Shown: positions 52,916-62,215, numbered from the stretch's first letter. The stretch: DNA of 64,000 nt from Flavobacterium praedii (GCF_026810365.1 NZ_CP113948.1:1699001-1763000); one strand, 5' to 3'. The notes: generated from the sequence alone by a model not told the origin. Translations and numbers: made by a program.

Positions 52916-53983
52916 ATGAGTACCACTCAAACCAACAAAATAGAAATAATAAAGGCTGCTACTTCAAAAATAAATGAAGTTGATTTTGATAATTTAAGCT
53001 TTGGAGCAGTATTTACTGATCATTTATTAGAATGTGACTACATTAATGGAGAATGGCAACAACCTGTTATAAAACCTTATGCTCCTTTTTTATTAGATCC
53101 TTCTGCCAAAGTATTCCATTATGGCCAAGCTATTTTTGAAGGCATGAAAGCTTACAGAGATAATAAGAATGATTTATGGCTTTTTAGACCCGATGAAAAC
53201 TACAAACGTTTTAACACTTCGGCTGTAAGAATGGCCATGCCTGAAGTTCCTGAATATGTATTCATAGAAGGATTAAAACAATTACTTAAATTAGATGAAG
53301 CTTGGGTAAAAAACGACAATGGTAGTACCATGTACATAAGACCTTTCATGATTGCAACCGGAACTGGAGTTGTTGCAAACCCATCCGAAGATTATAAATT
53401 CATGATTTTATTGTCTCCTGCAAAAGCGTATTACTCTGGAGAAGTAAAAGTATTAATTGCAGAGCATTACAGTAGAGCAGCAAACGGAGGTATTGGTGCG
53501 GCCAAAGCGGCGGGTAACTATGCTGCACAATTCTACCCAACAACATTAGCAAATAAACAAGGATTCCAACAAGTAATTTGGACAGATGACGCTACACATA
53601 CCAAACTTGAAGAAGCAGGTACAATGAATGTGTTTTTCAGAATAAACGATACTTTAATTACAGCACCTGTAAGCGAACGTATTCTTGATGGTATTACAAG
53701 AAAAAGCCTTATAGACATGGCCAAAAAAGAAGGAATATCAGTAGAGGTTCGCCCAGTATTGGTTTCTGAACTAGTTGAAGCTTCTAAAAACGGAACTTTA
53801 AAAGAGATTTTTGGAGCTGGTACTGCTGCCGTGGTAAACCCAATTGCAGGTTATTCCTATAAAGATGTTTATTATGAGTTACCAAAAATAGAAAACTCTT
53901 ATGCATCCCAATTGAAAGAAAAGCTAACAAACTTACAAAACAAACTAACCGAAGATACTTTTGGTTGGACAGTTAAAGTATAG
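52916..53983 (+). CDS. ilvE: Branched-chain amino acid aminotransferase
   Basis: 355 residues of PLP fold-type IV. YGQAIFEGMKAYRD, STMYIRPFMIATG, and NGGIGAAKAAGNYAAQFYP, with Lys197 as the cofactor lysine, identify the long (BCAT/IlvE type II) form. EEAGTMNVFFRI, GITRKSLIDMA and EIFGAGTAAVVNPI follow. It transfers amino groups between glutamate and Leu, Ile or Val keto acids. Single-gene unit with its own promoter and terminator. Confidence 0.95.
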   Translation: MSTTQTNKIEIIKAATSKINEVDFDNLSFGAVFTDHLLECDYINGEWQQPVIKPYAPFLLDPSAKVFHYGQAIFEGMKAYRDNKNDLWLFRPDENYKRFNTSAVRMAMPEVPEYVFIEGLKQLLKLDEAWVKNDNGSTMYIRPFMIATGTGVVANPSEDYKFMILLSPAKAYYSGEVKVLIAEHYSRAANGGIGAAKAAGNYAAQFYPTTLANKQGFQQVIWTDDATHTKLEEAGTMNVFFRINDTLITAPVSERILDGITRKSLIDMAKKEGISVEVRPVLVSELVEASKNGTLKEIFGAGTAAVVNPIAGYSYKDVYYELPKIENSYASQLKEKLTNLQNKLTEDTFGWTVKV

Positions 53984-54004
53984 TTTACAATTTTTAGATA
54001 TAAC

Positions 54005-54040
54005 AAAAAAGCGATTTTCATTTTGAGAATCGCTTTTTTT
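54005..54040. terminator. Terminator between ilvE and the MazG-like gene
   Basis: AAAAAAGCGATT pairs with AATCGCTTTTTT around an 11-base loop that can pair further. It serves two convergent genes. Confidence 0.85.
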
Positions 54041-54057
54041 ATGGATAATTACAAATA

Positions 54058-54438
54058 CTAAATCAACTTAGAAAAATCAGGTTTAAAATAATTTGGCCCT
54101 TTCATAACTTTACCATCTTCACGATAAATAGGATTACCGTCTTCACCCAATTTACTCATATTAGACCGTTGAATTTCATCAAACACTTCCTCAATTTTAT
54201 GCTGCAATCCATGCTCGATAATGGTACCACAAAGAATGTACATCATATCCCCTAGCGCATCAGCAATTTCTACCAAATCATTATTTTGCACTGCTTCGAG
54301 ATATTCTTCATTCTCTTCTTTCATCAAATTATAACGAAGTTCATTTTTGGCTTCGCCTAAACTAGCAATTGGAGTTTCGCTATGTCCTATCCTAAATGCT
54401 GTATGAAATTCTTTGACAGCGTTGATTTGTTTTTGCAT
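54058..54438 (-). CDS. MazG-like nucleotide pyrophosphohydrolase
   Basis: 126 residues, all-alpha NTP-PPase fold. LMKEENEEYLEAVQNNDLVE with EIADALGDMMYILCGTI gives the ExxE...ExxD magnesium-binding pattern. The end QRSNMSKLGEDGNPIYREDG and KGPNYFKPD is typical of the phosphoribosyl-ATP pyrophosphohydrolase-like (COG4696) branch. It hydrolyses nucleoside triphosphates to monophosphate and pyrophosphate, perhaps in pool cleaning. The exact substrate is unknown. No his genes are nearby. Confidence 0.85.
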   Translation of the reverse strand: MQKQINAVKEFHTAFRIGHSETPIASLGEAKNELRYNLMKEENEEYLEAVQNNDLVEIADALGDMMYILCGTIIEHGLQHKIEEVFDEIQRSNMSKLGEDGNPIYREDGKVMKGPNYFKPDFSKLI

Positions 54439-54519
54439 CCTATTTAATTATTGATTTGAAATGGAAAATTAACAACTATTTCTAAACTATTACCTAAATT
54501 TGTCAAAAAATATTTCAAC

Positions 54520-54708
54520 ATGTTCAGCCAAGGCCAACTAATATTTGCAGTTTGTTTTTTCATCGCTTTTGTAATAGCAATGATTTTTGCTTATCGAAAA
54601 GATGCTAATTTACATAAAGTTTTTTATAAAGGAAATTATAAAATCTTGATTGGTTTTTTGGTTTTTATAAGCTTATTATTTGTCATCAAAATTTACTTTA
54701 AACATTAA
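54520..54708 (+). CDS. Small two-helix membrane protein (62 aa)
   Basis: Two hydrophobic segments, LIFAVCFFIAFVIAMIFAY (residues 7-25) and ILIGFLVFISLLFVIKIYF (residues 42-60), joined by a basic loop RKDANLHKVFYKGNYK. I recall similar short proteins being conserved in flavobacteria. No function is known. It lies alone between the MazG-like gene and the dipeptidyl peptidase gene, in a divergent position to the former. Confidence 0.65.
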   Translation: MFSQGQLIFAVCFFIAFVIAMIFAYRKDANLHKVFYKGNYKILIGFLVFISLLFVIKIYFKH

Positions 54709-54794
54709 TTTTTTTTTTAAAATAATTTTCTAATATCCAAACAGAAGATTTAACCTGAGATTTCATATTATACGATTCCCAGTATCCCAAAAAA

Positions 54795-54823
54795 GAAAAA
54801 CGTCCAACAATGTGGACGTTTTC
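54795..54823. terminator. Terminator of the dipeptidyl peptidase III gene
   Basis: AAAACGTCCA pairs with TGGACGTTTT around ACAATG, 21 bases after the peptidase stop codon on the minus strand and 86 bases after the small membrane-protein stop on the plus strand. Confidence 0.8.
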
Positions 54824-54843
54824 TGTTATAAATTTTCTATGTT

Positions 54844-56880
54844 CTAATTCTCTAAAGGAAGAAAACCATAAATTTTAGAATAGTTCAACATTTGCTCAGC
54901 AAATGTTTTTGGTTGCTCAATTGCTATCGAAATTATCGCTCCTTTTGCATTTACTTTTGGCACCAATACTGGATTTACAAAACCATTATAAGGAGCATCT
55001 GGAAATTGTTTATTGCGTTCCAATACTTCGGCATGAAGTATTTGATCCACTTTTACACCATAATTCTCAACCAAAGCTTTTCCTGCTTCAAAATCACCTT
55101 CCGATTTAATACGCTGTACTTCTTTTAATAACTGTCCAAATAGTTCGTGCAATTTATCATAATCTGTGATATTGAAATAGGTTTTCCCATTACGGGTAAG
55201 TTTTTCGATTACATTGTCTTTTTTTCCTTTTTCAAAAACCCAAGAACTCACCATCTGGCGGTTTCGCATGTGGGCTTCCTCAATATCAGCTCCTAATTCA
55301 ATTCGCACCAATTGCGTCATTAGTCCATTTCGAATATAATTATCATAACACTGCATCCCCAAATCTTTCCAATTATCAACCAAACCAATTTCTTGAATTT
55401 TTGGATTATATAAATAATACAAACCAACCAAATCAGCTCTTCCTTCTTCAAGAGCAGAAGAATAGTTTTTTAATGTTTGCTTTGGAGTCCCTACACCAGG
55501 ATTAATTTGACCCGAAGCATGACCTACTACTTCATGTAAAGAAGTATGCAACTTACCTCCTAACTCAGCATATTTCTCGGCCAAACGTATTTCATCTGTA
55601 TCGTTGGCAAACTCTTGCAATTTTCCTTTTCCACCAGCTTTAGAATAAGCGTCTATAATATTTCCTAATGAAACTGATTTAGAACCATAATCTGCACGAA
55701 TCCAGTCTGCATTTGGCAAGTTTACACCAATTGGAGTACTCGGAGACGAATCACCCGATTCTCCAGCAACAACTACCGTTTTATAAGATACCCCAACTAC
55801 ATTTTTCTTTTTATGTTCCGGTGCCAATGGTGAATTATCTTCGAACCATTGCGCATTTTTAGAAACAACTTCCATCTTTTTAGACATATCAAAATCCTTT
55901 ATTTGGACAATTCCTTCATAAGAACCTCTATATCCCAATGGATCATTATAAACTTCAATAAAACTATTAATATAATCAATATTCCCATCTGTAGCTTGCA
56001 GCCAAGCAATATTATAATCATCCCAAGTTTTGAGGTCTCCAGTTTTATAATACTGAATTAAAAGCCCAATAGCATCACCCTGCTTTTTATTTTCGGCAAC
56101 TGTTTGTGCTTTTTCCAACCAAAAAATAATTTTATCGATTGCAGCTCCATACATACCTCCACTTTTCCATACTTTTTCTTCTAATTCTCCTTTTGAATTT
56201 CGAACTAATTTTGAATTCAAACCAAAAGAATATGATTTCTTTGGATCTGGACTTTTCTTTAGAGCATAAAAAGCTTCAACATCTTGTTGAGTTATCCCTT
56301 TGTCATAAAAATTTATCGCCGAACCTTCTAATAAACCTTTTGAAGCATCTAGATTCACTCTTTTTGAATCAACGTTATTGAATAAAATTTCAACAATCTC
56401 AGGAGACAAAGACGTTTTAGTAGCTTTCAATAACGCATTAAAATAGGCAATGGAAAAATCGGGCTTGATTTTTTCACTTGAATAATGATGGTGTATTCCA
56501 TTTGAAAACCAAACTCTTTTTAAATAAATTTCAAAATTTTTCCAATCATTTGAACTTTTATCTCCTTTATAATTTTGATAAATATTCTCTAATGCCTTAC
56601 GAATTTTTAAGTTATATTTATAATGTTGATCCCACATTATATCACGACCAGAATTTCCTGCTTGAGTTAAATAATACACTAACTCTTGTTCCTTAAGAGT
56701 AAGATTTTCCCATCCTGGAATTTGATACCGCAAAACTTTTATGTCTGAAAACTGTTCCACAAAGAAATCAAATGGTACACTTTCATTAACTTTCAATGTT
56801 GACTTTTTATCATTTTGTGCAATCCCAACAATAGAAATCGCAAAAGTCATAGTGAGACAGGCTATTTTAATTAATTTCAT
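54844..56880 (-). CDS. Dipeptidyl peptidase III (M49 family), exported
   Basis: The ATG at 56880 is preferred over a longer frame start at 56982 since a signal peptide (KLIKIACLTMTFAISIVGIAQ) begins there. 678 residues. The M49-specific zinc motif HEXXGH is HEVVGH at 449-454, and the second motif is EEGRAD at 478-483, where many relatives have EECRAE/D. These enzymes remove dipeptides from the N-terminus of short peptides. Most eukaryotic forms are cytosolic, but this one should be periplasmic. It fits a peptide-using lifestyle. Confidence 0.9.
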   Translation of the reverse strand: MKLIKIACLTMTFAISIVGIAQNDKKSTLKVNESVPFDFFVEQFSDIKVLRYQIPGWENLTLKEQELVYYLTQAGNSGRDIMWDQHYKYNLKIRKALENIYQNYKGDKSSNDWKNFEIYLKRVWFSNGIHHHYSSEKIKPDFSIAYFNALLKATKTSLSPEIVEILFNNVDSKRVNLDASKGLLEGSAINFYDKGITQQDVEAFYALKKSPDPKKSYSFGLNSKLVRNSKGELEEKVWKSGGMYGAAIDKIIFWLEKAQTVAENKKQGDAIGLLIQYYKTGDLKTWDDYNIAWLQATDGNIDYINSFIEVYNDPLGYRGSYEGIVQIKDFDMSKKMEVVSKNAQWFEDNSPLAPEHKKKNVVGVSYKTVVVAGESGDSSPSTPIGVNLPNADWIRADYGSKSVSLGNIIDAYSKAGGKGKLQEFANDTDEIRLAEKYAELGGKLHTSLHEVVGHASGQINPGVGTPKQTLKNYSSALEEGRADLVGLYYLYNPKIQEIGLVDNWKDLGMQCYDNYIRNGLMTQLVRIELGADIEEAHMRNRQMVSSWVFEKGKKDNVIEKLTRNGKTYFNITDYDKLHELFGQLLKEVQRIKSEGDFEAGKALVENYGVKVDQILHAEVLERNKQFPDAPYNGFVNPVLVPKVNAKGAIISIAIEQPKTFAEQMLNYSKIYGFLPLEN

Positions 56881-57095
56881 TATTTTTTTATTAGATGTTA
56901 AACAAATAAATACACAACAAATATAATGATTCTTTAAATAAATAATAAAAACACAATTAAGAACAATTGCAATTATAGACAATTCGCAATTTAGAAAACA
57001 CAGTTCAACAAAAAGACTTTAACAATTTATGAATTGATGTTGTAGTATAATTAATTAAATTTCTAACTTTACAACAGAAAAAATCAAACCCAATT

Positions 57096-58202
57096 ATGAG
57101 AATTATTAAATATCTTTTTCTTTTGTTTCTATTAAGTCTTGTGGCAATTACTGTATTTATTGCTACACAAAAAGGCAATTTTACAATTGAAGGTAATAAA
57201 ATAATTCATTCTCCAAAAGCAACCGTTTTTAATTATGTCAATGATTATAAAAATTGGCAAAATTTTTGCTCGTGGATCTCAACAAACCCTACAATAAAAA
57301 CTTCTTTTTCTCCAATTACATTCGGCAAAGGAAGTACGTTAAATTGGGAAAGCCCAAGCAATACAGGTAATCTTAAAACTTTATATACAAAAGGAAACGA
57401 CAGCATTGTACAAAAAATGGAATTTAATGACGCTTCTTTTGATGTGTTTTTATCCTTTAAAGATACGCTAGGCGGTACAAAAGTGAGTTGGAAATCTAAT
57501 GGTAAAATGGATTTTATGATGAAAGTAAATACATTTTTAACAGGAGGCACACAAAATTCCTTAACAAAACGCTTTGACAAAAGTTTAGCCAATCTTGATA
57601 AGACTCTTAATTTCGAAAACAATACGTTTAATGTAAAAATAAATGGTATCGTTAAAAAATTGGAGACTTTTTATTTAAGAGAAGCTTTTACCAGCAAAAT
57701 TTCGGACATTACTCGAAATGCTAATGTAGTATTCCCTAAAATAGAAACCTTTTGCAAACAAAATAATATTGTTTTGAATGGTAAGCCTTTTATCATATAC
57801 CACACTTATGATACAATACATAATTTAACTAAAGTTTCTTTTTGCATTCCTATTAAAGAACAAATATTCACAAGCCAAGGAAGCGAAATATTATCTGGTA
57901 AATTAACTGCTTTTGATGCTTTAAAAGTAAGCTTAACTGGCAATTACACCTATAAGGATAAGGCTTTAAAAGAAGCAACAACCTATTCAACCACTCACAA
58001 TATCAAAACGGGATCAACATTTACCCATTTGGAAATATTTACAAGAGGCCAAAACGAAACCAAAAGTATTTCAAAATGGCTAACAGAGATCTATTTCCCA
58101 TTACAGCCAAAAATTATCCCAAAAACTTTTAGACCAATAGTAAAAGACAGCCTTAATACTGCCACTGCCCCAATTATCAAAGAAGATAAATCTGAATTTT
58201 AA
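57096..58202 (+). CDS. SRPBCC plus GyrI-like (effector-binding) domain protein
   Basis: 368 residues. An N-terminal membrane anchor (YLFLLFLLSLVAITVFIA) is followed by an SRPBCC/START-like domain (about 28-175: IHSPKATVFNYVNDYKNWQN, ...VSWKSNGKMDFM) and a GyrI/AraC effector-binding-like domain (about 200-350: KPFIIYHTYDTIHNLTKVSF, TYSTTHNIKTGSTFTHLEIF). Both folds bind small hydrophobic molecules. No enzyme function is known. It lies 63 bases before an ECF sigma gene on the same strand and may belong to the same stress operon. Confidence 0.75.
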   Translation: MRIIKYLFLLFLLSLVAITVFIATQKGNFTIEGNKIIHSPKATVFNYVNDYKNWQNFCSWISTNPTIKTSFSPITFGKGSTLNWESPSNTGNLKTLYTKGNDSIVQKMEFNDASFDVFLSFKDTLGGTKVSWKSNGKMDFMMKVNTFLTGGTQNSLTKRFDKSLANLDKTLNFENNTFNVKINGIVKKLETFYLREAFTSKISDITRNANVVFPKIETFCKQNNIVLNGKPFIIYHTYDTIHNLTKVSFCIPIKEQIFTSQGSEILSGKLTAFDALKVSLTGNYTYKDKALKEATTYSTTHNIKTGSTFTHLEIFTRGQNETKSISKWLTEIYFPLQPKIIPKTFRPIVKDSLNTATAPIIKEDKSEF

Positions 58203-58265
58203 TTTATTCAATTCCCGATTAAACCTTTTGTATTTATTTGCATCTAAGTTTAAAAAAAGAACAAA

Positions 58266-58808
58266 TTGCTGGAAGAAAAGGAATTCATTACTAGTTTATT
58301 GAACCCGAAAACGCAAAACGAAGCGTTTGAATTACTCCTACGCGATTATCAAAAACCGTTATACAATCATATACGAAACATCGTTTTAAATCACGATGAC
58401 ACCGATGATGTATTACAAAATACATTTGTAAAAGTATTTCAAAACCTGAAAAATTTCAAAGGTGAAAGCAAACTGTTTTCATGGATGTATCGTATTGCGA
58501 CCAATGAAGCACTTACTTTTTTAAACCAAAAAGCAAGAAAAAGTGGGATTACATCAGTTGAATTACAAAATAAAGCAATAGATAATCTAAAGGCTGATAT
58601 CTATTTTGATGGAAATGAAATTCAAATCAAATTACAAAAAGCAATAGCAACATTACCCGAAAAACAACAATTAGTCTTTAAAATGAAATATTTTGAAGAA
58701 TTAAAATATGAAGAAATATCTGAAATAGTGGGAACATCGGTAGGTGCATTAAAAGCATCTTATCATCATGCAGTAAAAAAAATAGAAGCATTCGTAACCC
58801 TAAATTAA
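58266..58808 (+). CDS. ECF-type RNA polymerase sigma factor
   Basis: 180 residues from a TTG start (no ATG in range). Region 2 is DYQKPLYNHIRNIVLNHDDT, then DDVLQNTFVKVFQNLKNF and LFSWMYRIATNEALTFLNQ. Region 4 is LPEKQQLVFKMKYFEELKYE with EISEIVGTSVGALKASYHHA. It is followed by a one-TM protein and a Spy-like secreted protein, so it likely answers an envelope signal. Confidence 0.93.
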   Translation: MLEEKEFITSLLNPKTQNEAFELLLRDYQKPLYNHIRNIVLNHDDTDDVLQNTFVKVFQNLKNFKGESKLFSWMYRIATNEALTFLNQKARKSGITSVELQNKAIDNLKADIYFDGNEIQIKLQKAIATLPEKQQLVFKMKYFEELKYEEISEIVGTSVGALKASYHHAVKKIEAFVTLN

Positions 58809-58841
58809 ACCTTTTGAATACGAATTAGTCAAACGAGTATT

Positions 58842-59264
58842 ATGAAAACATTTAAATTAGAAAACCAACCCAAAATAGAAACTGGATTTAAAACTCCAGA
58901 CCATTATTTTGAGAATTTTTCAGCAAATATTATACAACAAATAAAGGAAGAACCGGTTACCAAAAAGAGCAATGTCATTTCTATTTTCAGAAAAAGAAAA
59001 AACACACTAATGGCTGTTGCTGCAGTTTTAGTATTCGGCTTAATGATTCCTGCTTTTTACCAAAATAGCACGAAAAATACTGAAATAGATTTAAATACTT
59101 TAGAAAACTATTTAGCAGAGGAAACGCCATTAAATCAATACGAATTAATTGAAGATATTGAAACAAAAAAATTAATTGCAAACGAAAATAGCCTTGAAAA
59201 AGAAACACTGGAAGACCTATTAATTACCAATTCAAACCTTGAAAATTTGATCATTGAAAATTAA
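58842..59264 (+). CDS. Single-pass membrane protein, putative anti-sigma factor
   Basis: 140 residues. A 65-residue cytoplasmic part (GFKTPDHYFENFSANIIQQI, typical of small flavobacterial membrane proteins next to ECF sigma genes) leads to one membrane helix NTLMAVAAVLVFGLMIPAF and an acidic periplasmic tail. There is no His-x3-Cys-x2-Cys zinc anti-sigma motif, so the anti-sigma role is inferred from size, topology and its place 33 bases after the sigma gene. Confidence 0.7.
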   Translation: MKTFKLENQPKIETGFKTPDHYFENFSANIIQQIKEEPVTKKSNVISIFRKRKNTLMAVAAVLVFGLMIPAFYQNSTKNTEIDLNTLENYLAEETPLNQYELIEDIETKKLIANENSLEKETLEDLLITNSNLENLIIEN

Positions 59265-59300
59265 AACAAACAAATTACAAACTCTTCATACCAACATATT

Positions 59301-59759
59301 ATGTATTTAAAAAATATTTACCCGATACTGCTTTTTATATTGTCCTTAAATATTCATGCACAAGGCGAACGTCTAAGAGAGAAAAAAGAACAAATAAAAG
59401 CAATGAAAGTAGCTTTTTTGACAAGTGAACTAGATCTTTCATCAAATGAAGCAGAGAAATTTTGGCCTATATACAACACTTACGATGACAAACAATTTGA
59501 ATTGAGACATCAAAAAATGAAAAGCTATTTCAAAAGAATGGAAGAGGACGAACTCAATAAATTATCTGAAAAAGATGCTGCTATCCTTTTAAATCAGATA
59601 GAAAGCAATGAAGAAGATTTATTTAATTTAAGAAAAAAATTCATCATTAGCCTAAAAGGAATTTTACCTTCAGTAAAAATAATCAAACTTAGAAAAGCAG
59701 AAGAAGGTTTCAATAGAAAACTCCTTCAACAATACAGAGACAAAGCTCCAAAAAGGTAG
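59301..59759 (+). CDS. Spy/CpxP-like secreted helical protein
   Basis: 152 residues with a signal peptide (ISPILLFILSLNIHAQ-like region LLFILSLNIHAQ). The mature part is almost all charged helix: KEQIKAMKVAFLTSELDLSS, EAEKFWPIYNTYDDKQFELR, EEDLFNLRKKFIISLKGILP. The L-T-x-x-E-A-x-x-F-W-P pattern is that of Bacteroidota Spy/CpxP/CnrX-like proteins, periplasmic chaperone or metal-sensing partners of sigma systems. It closes the sigma / membrane protein / Spy trio before a strong terminator. Confidence 0.8.
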   Translation: MYLKNIYPILLFILSLNIHAQGERLREKKEQIKAMKVAFLTSELDLSSNEAEKFWPIYNTYDDKQFELRHQKMKSYFKRMEEDELNKLSEKDAAILLNQIESNEEDLFNLRKKFIISLKGILPSVKIIKLRKAEEGFNRKLLQQYRDKAPKR

Positions 59760-59778
59760 TTTCGTTATTTCAACAAAT

Positions 59779-59818
59779 AAGTCCCGTTTTATAAATACAT
59801 TATAAAACGGGACTTTTT
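59779..59818. terminator. Bidirectional terminator after the sigma operon
   Basis: A perfect 15-bp stem, AAGTCCCGTTTTATA with TATAAAACGGGACTT, seven-base loop and T-run, between convergent genes. Confidence 0.92.
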
Positions 59819-60882
59819 TACTTAAAACGAATTCGTATCAATTTATTTCGACCTGCTGCAATTGCGACAGTATCGGACAAAAAACGAATAGTATATAAAC
59901 TTGGATCTTTAGAAAATTGAATCCAATTTATCCCTCCATCCGAAGAGTAATACAAACCCGAAGCTCCGACAACCACAATTCCTTTACTATCACTTTTTGG
60001 AACATATTGAACACAAGAAGCATATCCAAATCCCCCTCCGTTTCCTATAAGATCCCATGTTTTACCTCCATCTTTTGTTCTTGCTTTATTTTCAGTATTT
60101 TGATTCAATAATTCATAGTTCCCACCTGCAACAAAACCATTCTCTGCGTCATAAAAATCTGCCGTAAAAATTCCAGTCATTTGTTTGCCTTGAACAATTG
60201 GTGTATCATAAACATTCCAAGAAATCCCTTTGTCTGGAGAATAAAAAACCCTTGATTTCTTTCCTCCCGAAACAATCCATGTATCATTGCCTTTGATAAC
60301 GATATTGGTATTACTAGCCGCAAAATGAGCTTCTCCTTCAGCAACTTTAGGTAATTTATCATCAGGTATTTTACGCCATGAATTACCTCCATCATTAGTT
60401 ATAAGCACAGAAAGACAATCCTTTATAGGATCTCCAATAGCAATTCCCTCTTTATCATTCCAAAACTGCATGCTATCATAGAAAACTTTTTGATCTTTTT
60501 CTTGATAAACAAGTTTTACCTTTTTACCGTCTTTAGTGATTTGATAGAGTAAACCTGGATTAGCCACACTTAACACATAAATATGGATGGATGTTTTTGC
60601 AATACTTCTAAATTCTATTTCTAAAGCATCTTCAACAATCGAATTCTCAAATTTTTGATTGGTTTTCAAATCAAAAAAACCAAATCTATTCTTGTCACCA
60701 GCATACCATATTTTATCTTGATCCACCACAATTGCCCTAAGACTAATTTTATCTTGAAAAAGAGTATCAATTTTAATAGACCTAAAACAATTTCCTTCTA
60801 TTTTTTTTTCATTTAAATTTTGAGCGTGTAAAAAATGCAAACCACTAAACAACAATGTACTTGCAAATATTTTTCTTATCAT
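59818..60882 (-). CDS. Exported YCF48/BNR-type beta-propeller protein
   Basis: 354 residues with a signal peptide ending LHAQ. The rest is a beta-propeller of repeated blades with Asp-box-like turns: LITNDGGNSWRKIP, FYSPDKGISWNVYD, ARTKDGGKTWDLIG, YYSSDGGINWIQFS. The layout is like the photosystem-assembly factor YCF48 and sialidase-type propellers but no sialidase active-site residues were recognised. Databases often label such genes oxidoreductase without support. Likely a periplasmic or surface binding protein. Confidence 0.82.
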   Translation of the reverse strand: MIRKIFASTLLFSGLHFLHAQNLNEKKIEGNCFRSIKIDTLFQDKISLRAIVVDQDKIWYAGDKNRFGFFDLKTNQKFENSIVEDALEIEFRSIAKTSIHIYVLSVANPGLLYQITKDGKKVKLVYQEKDQKVFYDSMQFWNDKEGIAIGDPIKDCLSVLITNDGGNSWRKIPDDKLPKVAEGEAHFAASNTNIVIKGNDTWIVSGGKKSRVFYSPDKGISWNVYDTPIVQGKQMTGIFTADFYDAENGFVAGGNYELLNQNTENKARTKDGGKTWDLIGNGGGFGYASCVQYVPKSDSKGIVVVGASGLYYSSDGGINWIQFSKDPSLYTIRFLSDTVAIAAGRNKLIRIRFK

Positions 60883-60997
60883 ATCTTGATTATTTATTTT
60901 AAATATATAATATTATTAAAAAAACGTTGCTATAATTATTAATTTCTGGCACAGTTGTTGCTTATATCTCAAAACAAACCATTAACTCAAATTCGCC

Positions 60998-62215
60998 ATG
61001 AAAACAAAATTACAATTAGCCGCCATTATCGCTTCCTTTTTTGCCTTTCAAATGAGTGCACAAAATAGAACAACTATAAATGCAATGAATTCTGAAATTA
61101 GCGATAATTTAGATTTAACAGCAGTATCGTCGATCTTTGGTGAATCTCAAAACTTAAGTGATTTCGAGAAACGCTTAAATGATCCTAAATTACAAATTTC
61201 AAATCTAGACTTAAATAACGACAATCGTGTTGATTATTTAAGAGTAATAGAATCTATAGAAAAAAGAACGCATATTATAATTATACAATCTATTATTGGT
61301 CGTGATTTATATCAAGATGTAGCTACTATTGAAATTGAAAAAAACAGACGCAATAACATTTCTATTCAAATAGTTGGTAATGCTTATATTTATGGACAAA
61401 ATTACATTTACGAACCAGAATATTGCTATACTCCACAAATATTTACAACATTTTGGGCAGGCTTTTACAAACCGTATTATTCTAGCTGGACTTGGAATTA
61501 TTACCCAACTTATTATTATGCTTGGAATCCATTTCCTGTTTACAGATACCAAAAAAACATCTATGGATGTGTAAATTACAACAACACATATAACTATGTA
61601 AGCTACAGAAGATGTAACAGGGCTCCATATATCTATAACTCATACAGCTGTAATAGTTATGAAAAACAATATCCTGAATATAATTTTTCAAGAAGAAACA
61701 GTAAAATATCAAATCGATATGAGTTAGATCAAAGAAGAACATATAATAACAACGGATTAAGAAATGAGCTAACTTATTCAAGAAATTATTCTGGTAATTC
61801 AAGTAACAACGGTAATTACAATTATAACAATAACTCACAAAGAGACTATTCTCAAAATAGAACTAACAATTCAAGAGAGATCAATACGCAAAGTGCATCA
61901 CCGCAAAGGGATTATTCACAAAGTAGAACTAGTACTTCAAGAGATGTTAACCCACAAAGTACATCAACGCAAAGGGATTATTCACAAAGTAGAACTAGTA
62001 CTTCAAGAGATGTTAACCCGCAAAGCACAACATCGCAAAGAGATTATTCACAAAGTAGAACTAGCACTTCAAGAGATGTTAACCCGCAAAGCACAACAAC
62101 TCAAAGGGATTATTCACAAAATAGAGCAAGTTCAACAAGGGAAGAAAACACCCAAAGATCAGAACCTCAAAGAGGTAACAATTATTCTTCAAGAAGCACA
62201 AACAGAAGAATTTAA
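60998..62215 (+). CDS. Tyr-rich secreted protein with C-terminal 22-residue repeats
   Basis: 405 residues. Signal peptide KLQLAAIIASFFAFQMSAQ. Residues 40-140 are a folded-looking domain (SDFEKRLNDPKLQISNLDLN, then NDNRVDYLRVIE and HIIIIQSIIGRDLYQDVATI). Residues 140-235 are dominated by Tyr, Trp, Asn and Cys (FYKPYYSSWTWNYYPTYYY). The C-terminus has five 22-residue repeats of the type QRDYSQSRTSTSRDVNPQST, rich in Ser, Arg and Gln and probably disordered. Function unknown. The repeats could mediate adhesion or surface assembly. Confidence 0.8.
   Translation: MKTKLQLAAIIASFFAFQMSAQNRTTINAMNSEISDNLDLTAVSSIFGESQNLSDFEKRLNDPKLQISNLDLNNDNRVDYLRVIESIEKRTHIIIIQSIIGRDLYQDVATIEIEKNRRNNISIQIVGNAYIYGQNYIYEPEYCYTPQIFTTFWAGFYKPYYSSWTWNYYPTYYYAWNPFPVYRYQKNIYGCVNYNNTYNYVSYRRCNRAPYIYNSYSCNSYEKQYPEYNFSRRNSKISNRYELDQRRTYNNNGLRNELTYSRNYSGNSSNNGNYNYNNNSQRDYSQNRTNNSREINTQSASPQRDYSQSRTSTSRDVNPQSTSTQRDYSQSRTSTSRDVNPQSTTSQRDYSQSRTSTSRDVNPQSTTTQRDYSQNRASSTREENTQRSEPQRGNNYSSRSTNRRI
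61838..62167 (+). repeat. 66-bp tandem repeat, five units
   Basis: Units start at 61838, 61904, 61970, 62036 and 62102, each exactly 66 bases and in frame with the gene. A partial sixth begins at 62168. The three middle units are nearly identical, while the outer two have diverged. Confidence 0.93.

Noticed and set aside
61838..62167. Possible CRISPR array
   Set aside because: Regular 66-base units without distinct spacers, in frame inside a coding sequence, and no cas gene nearby.
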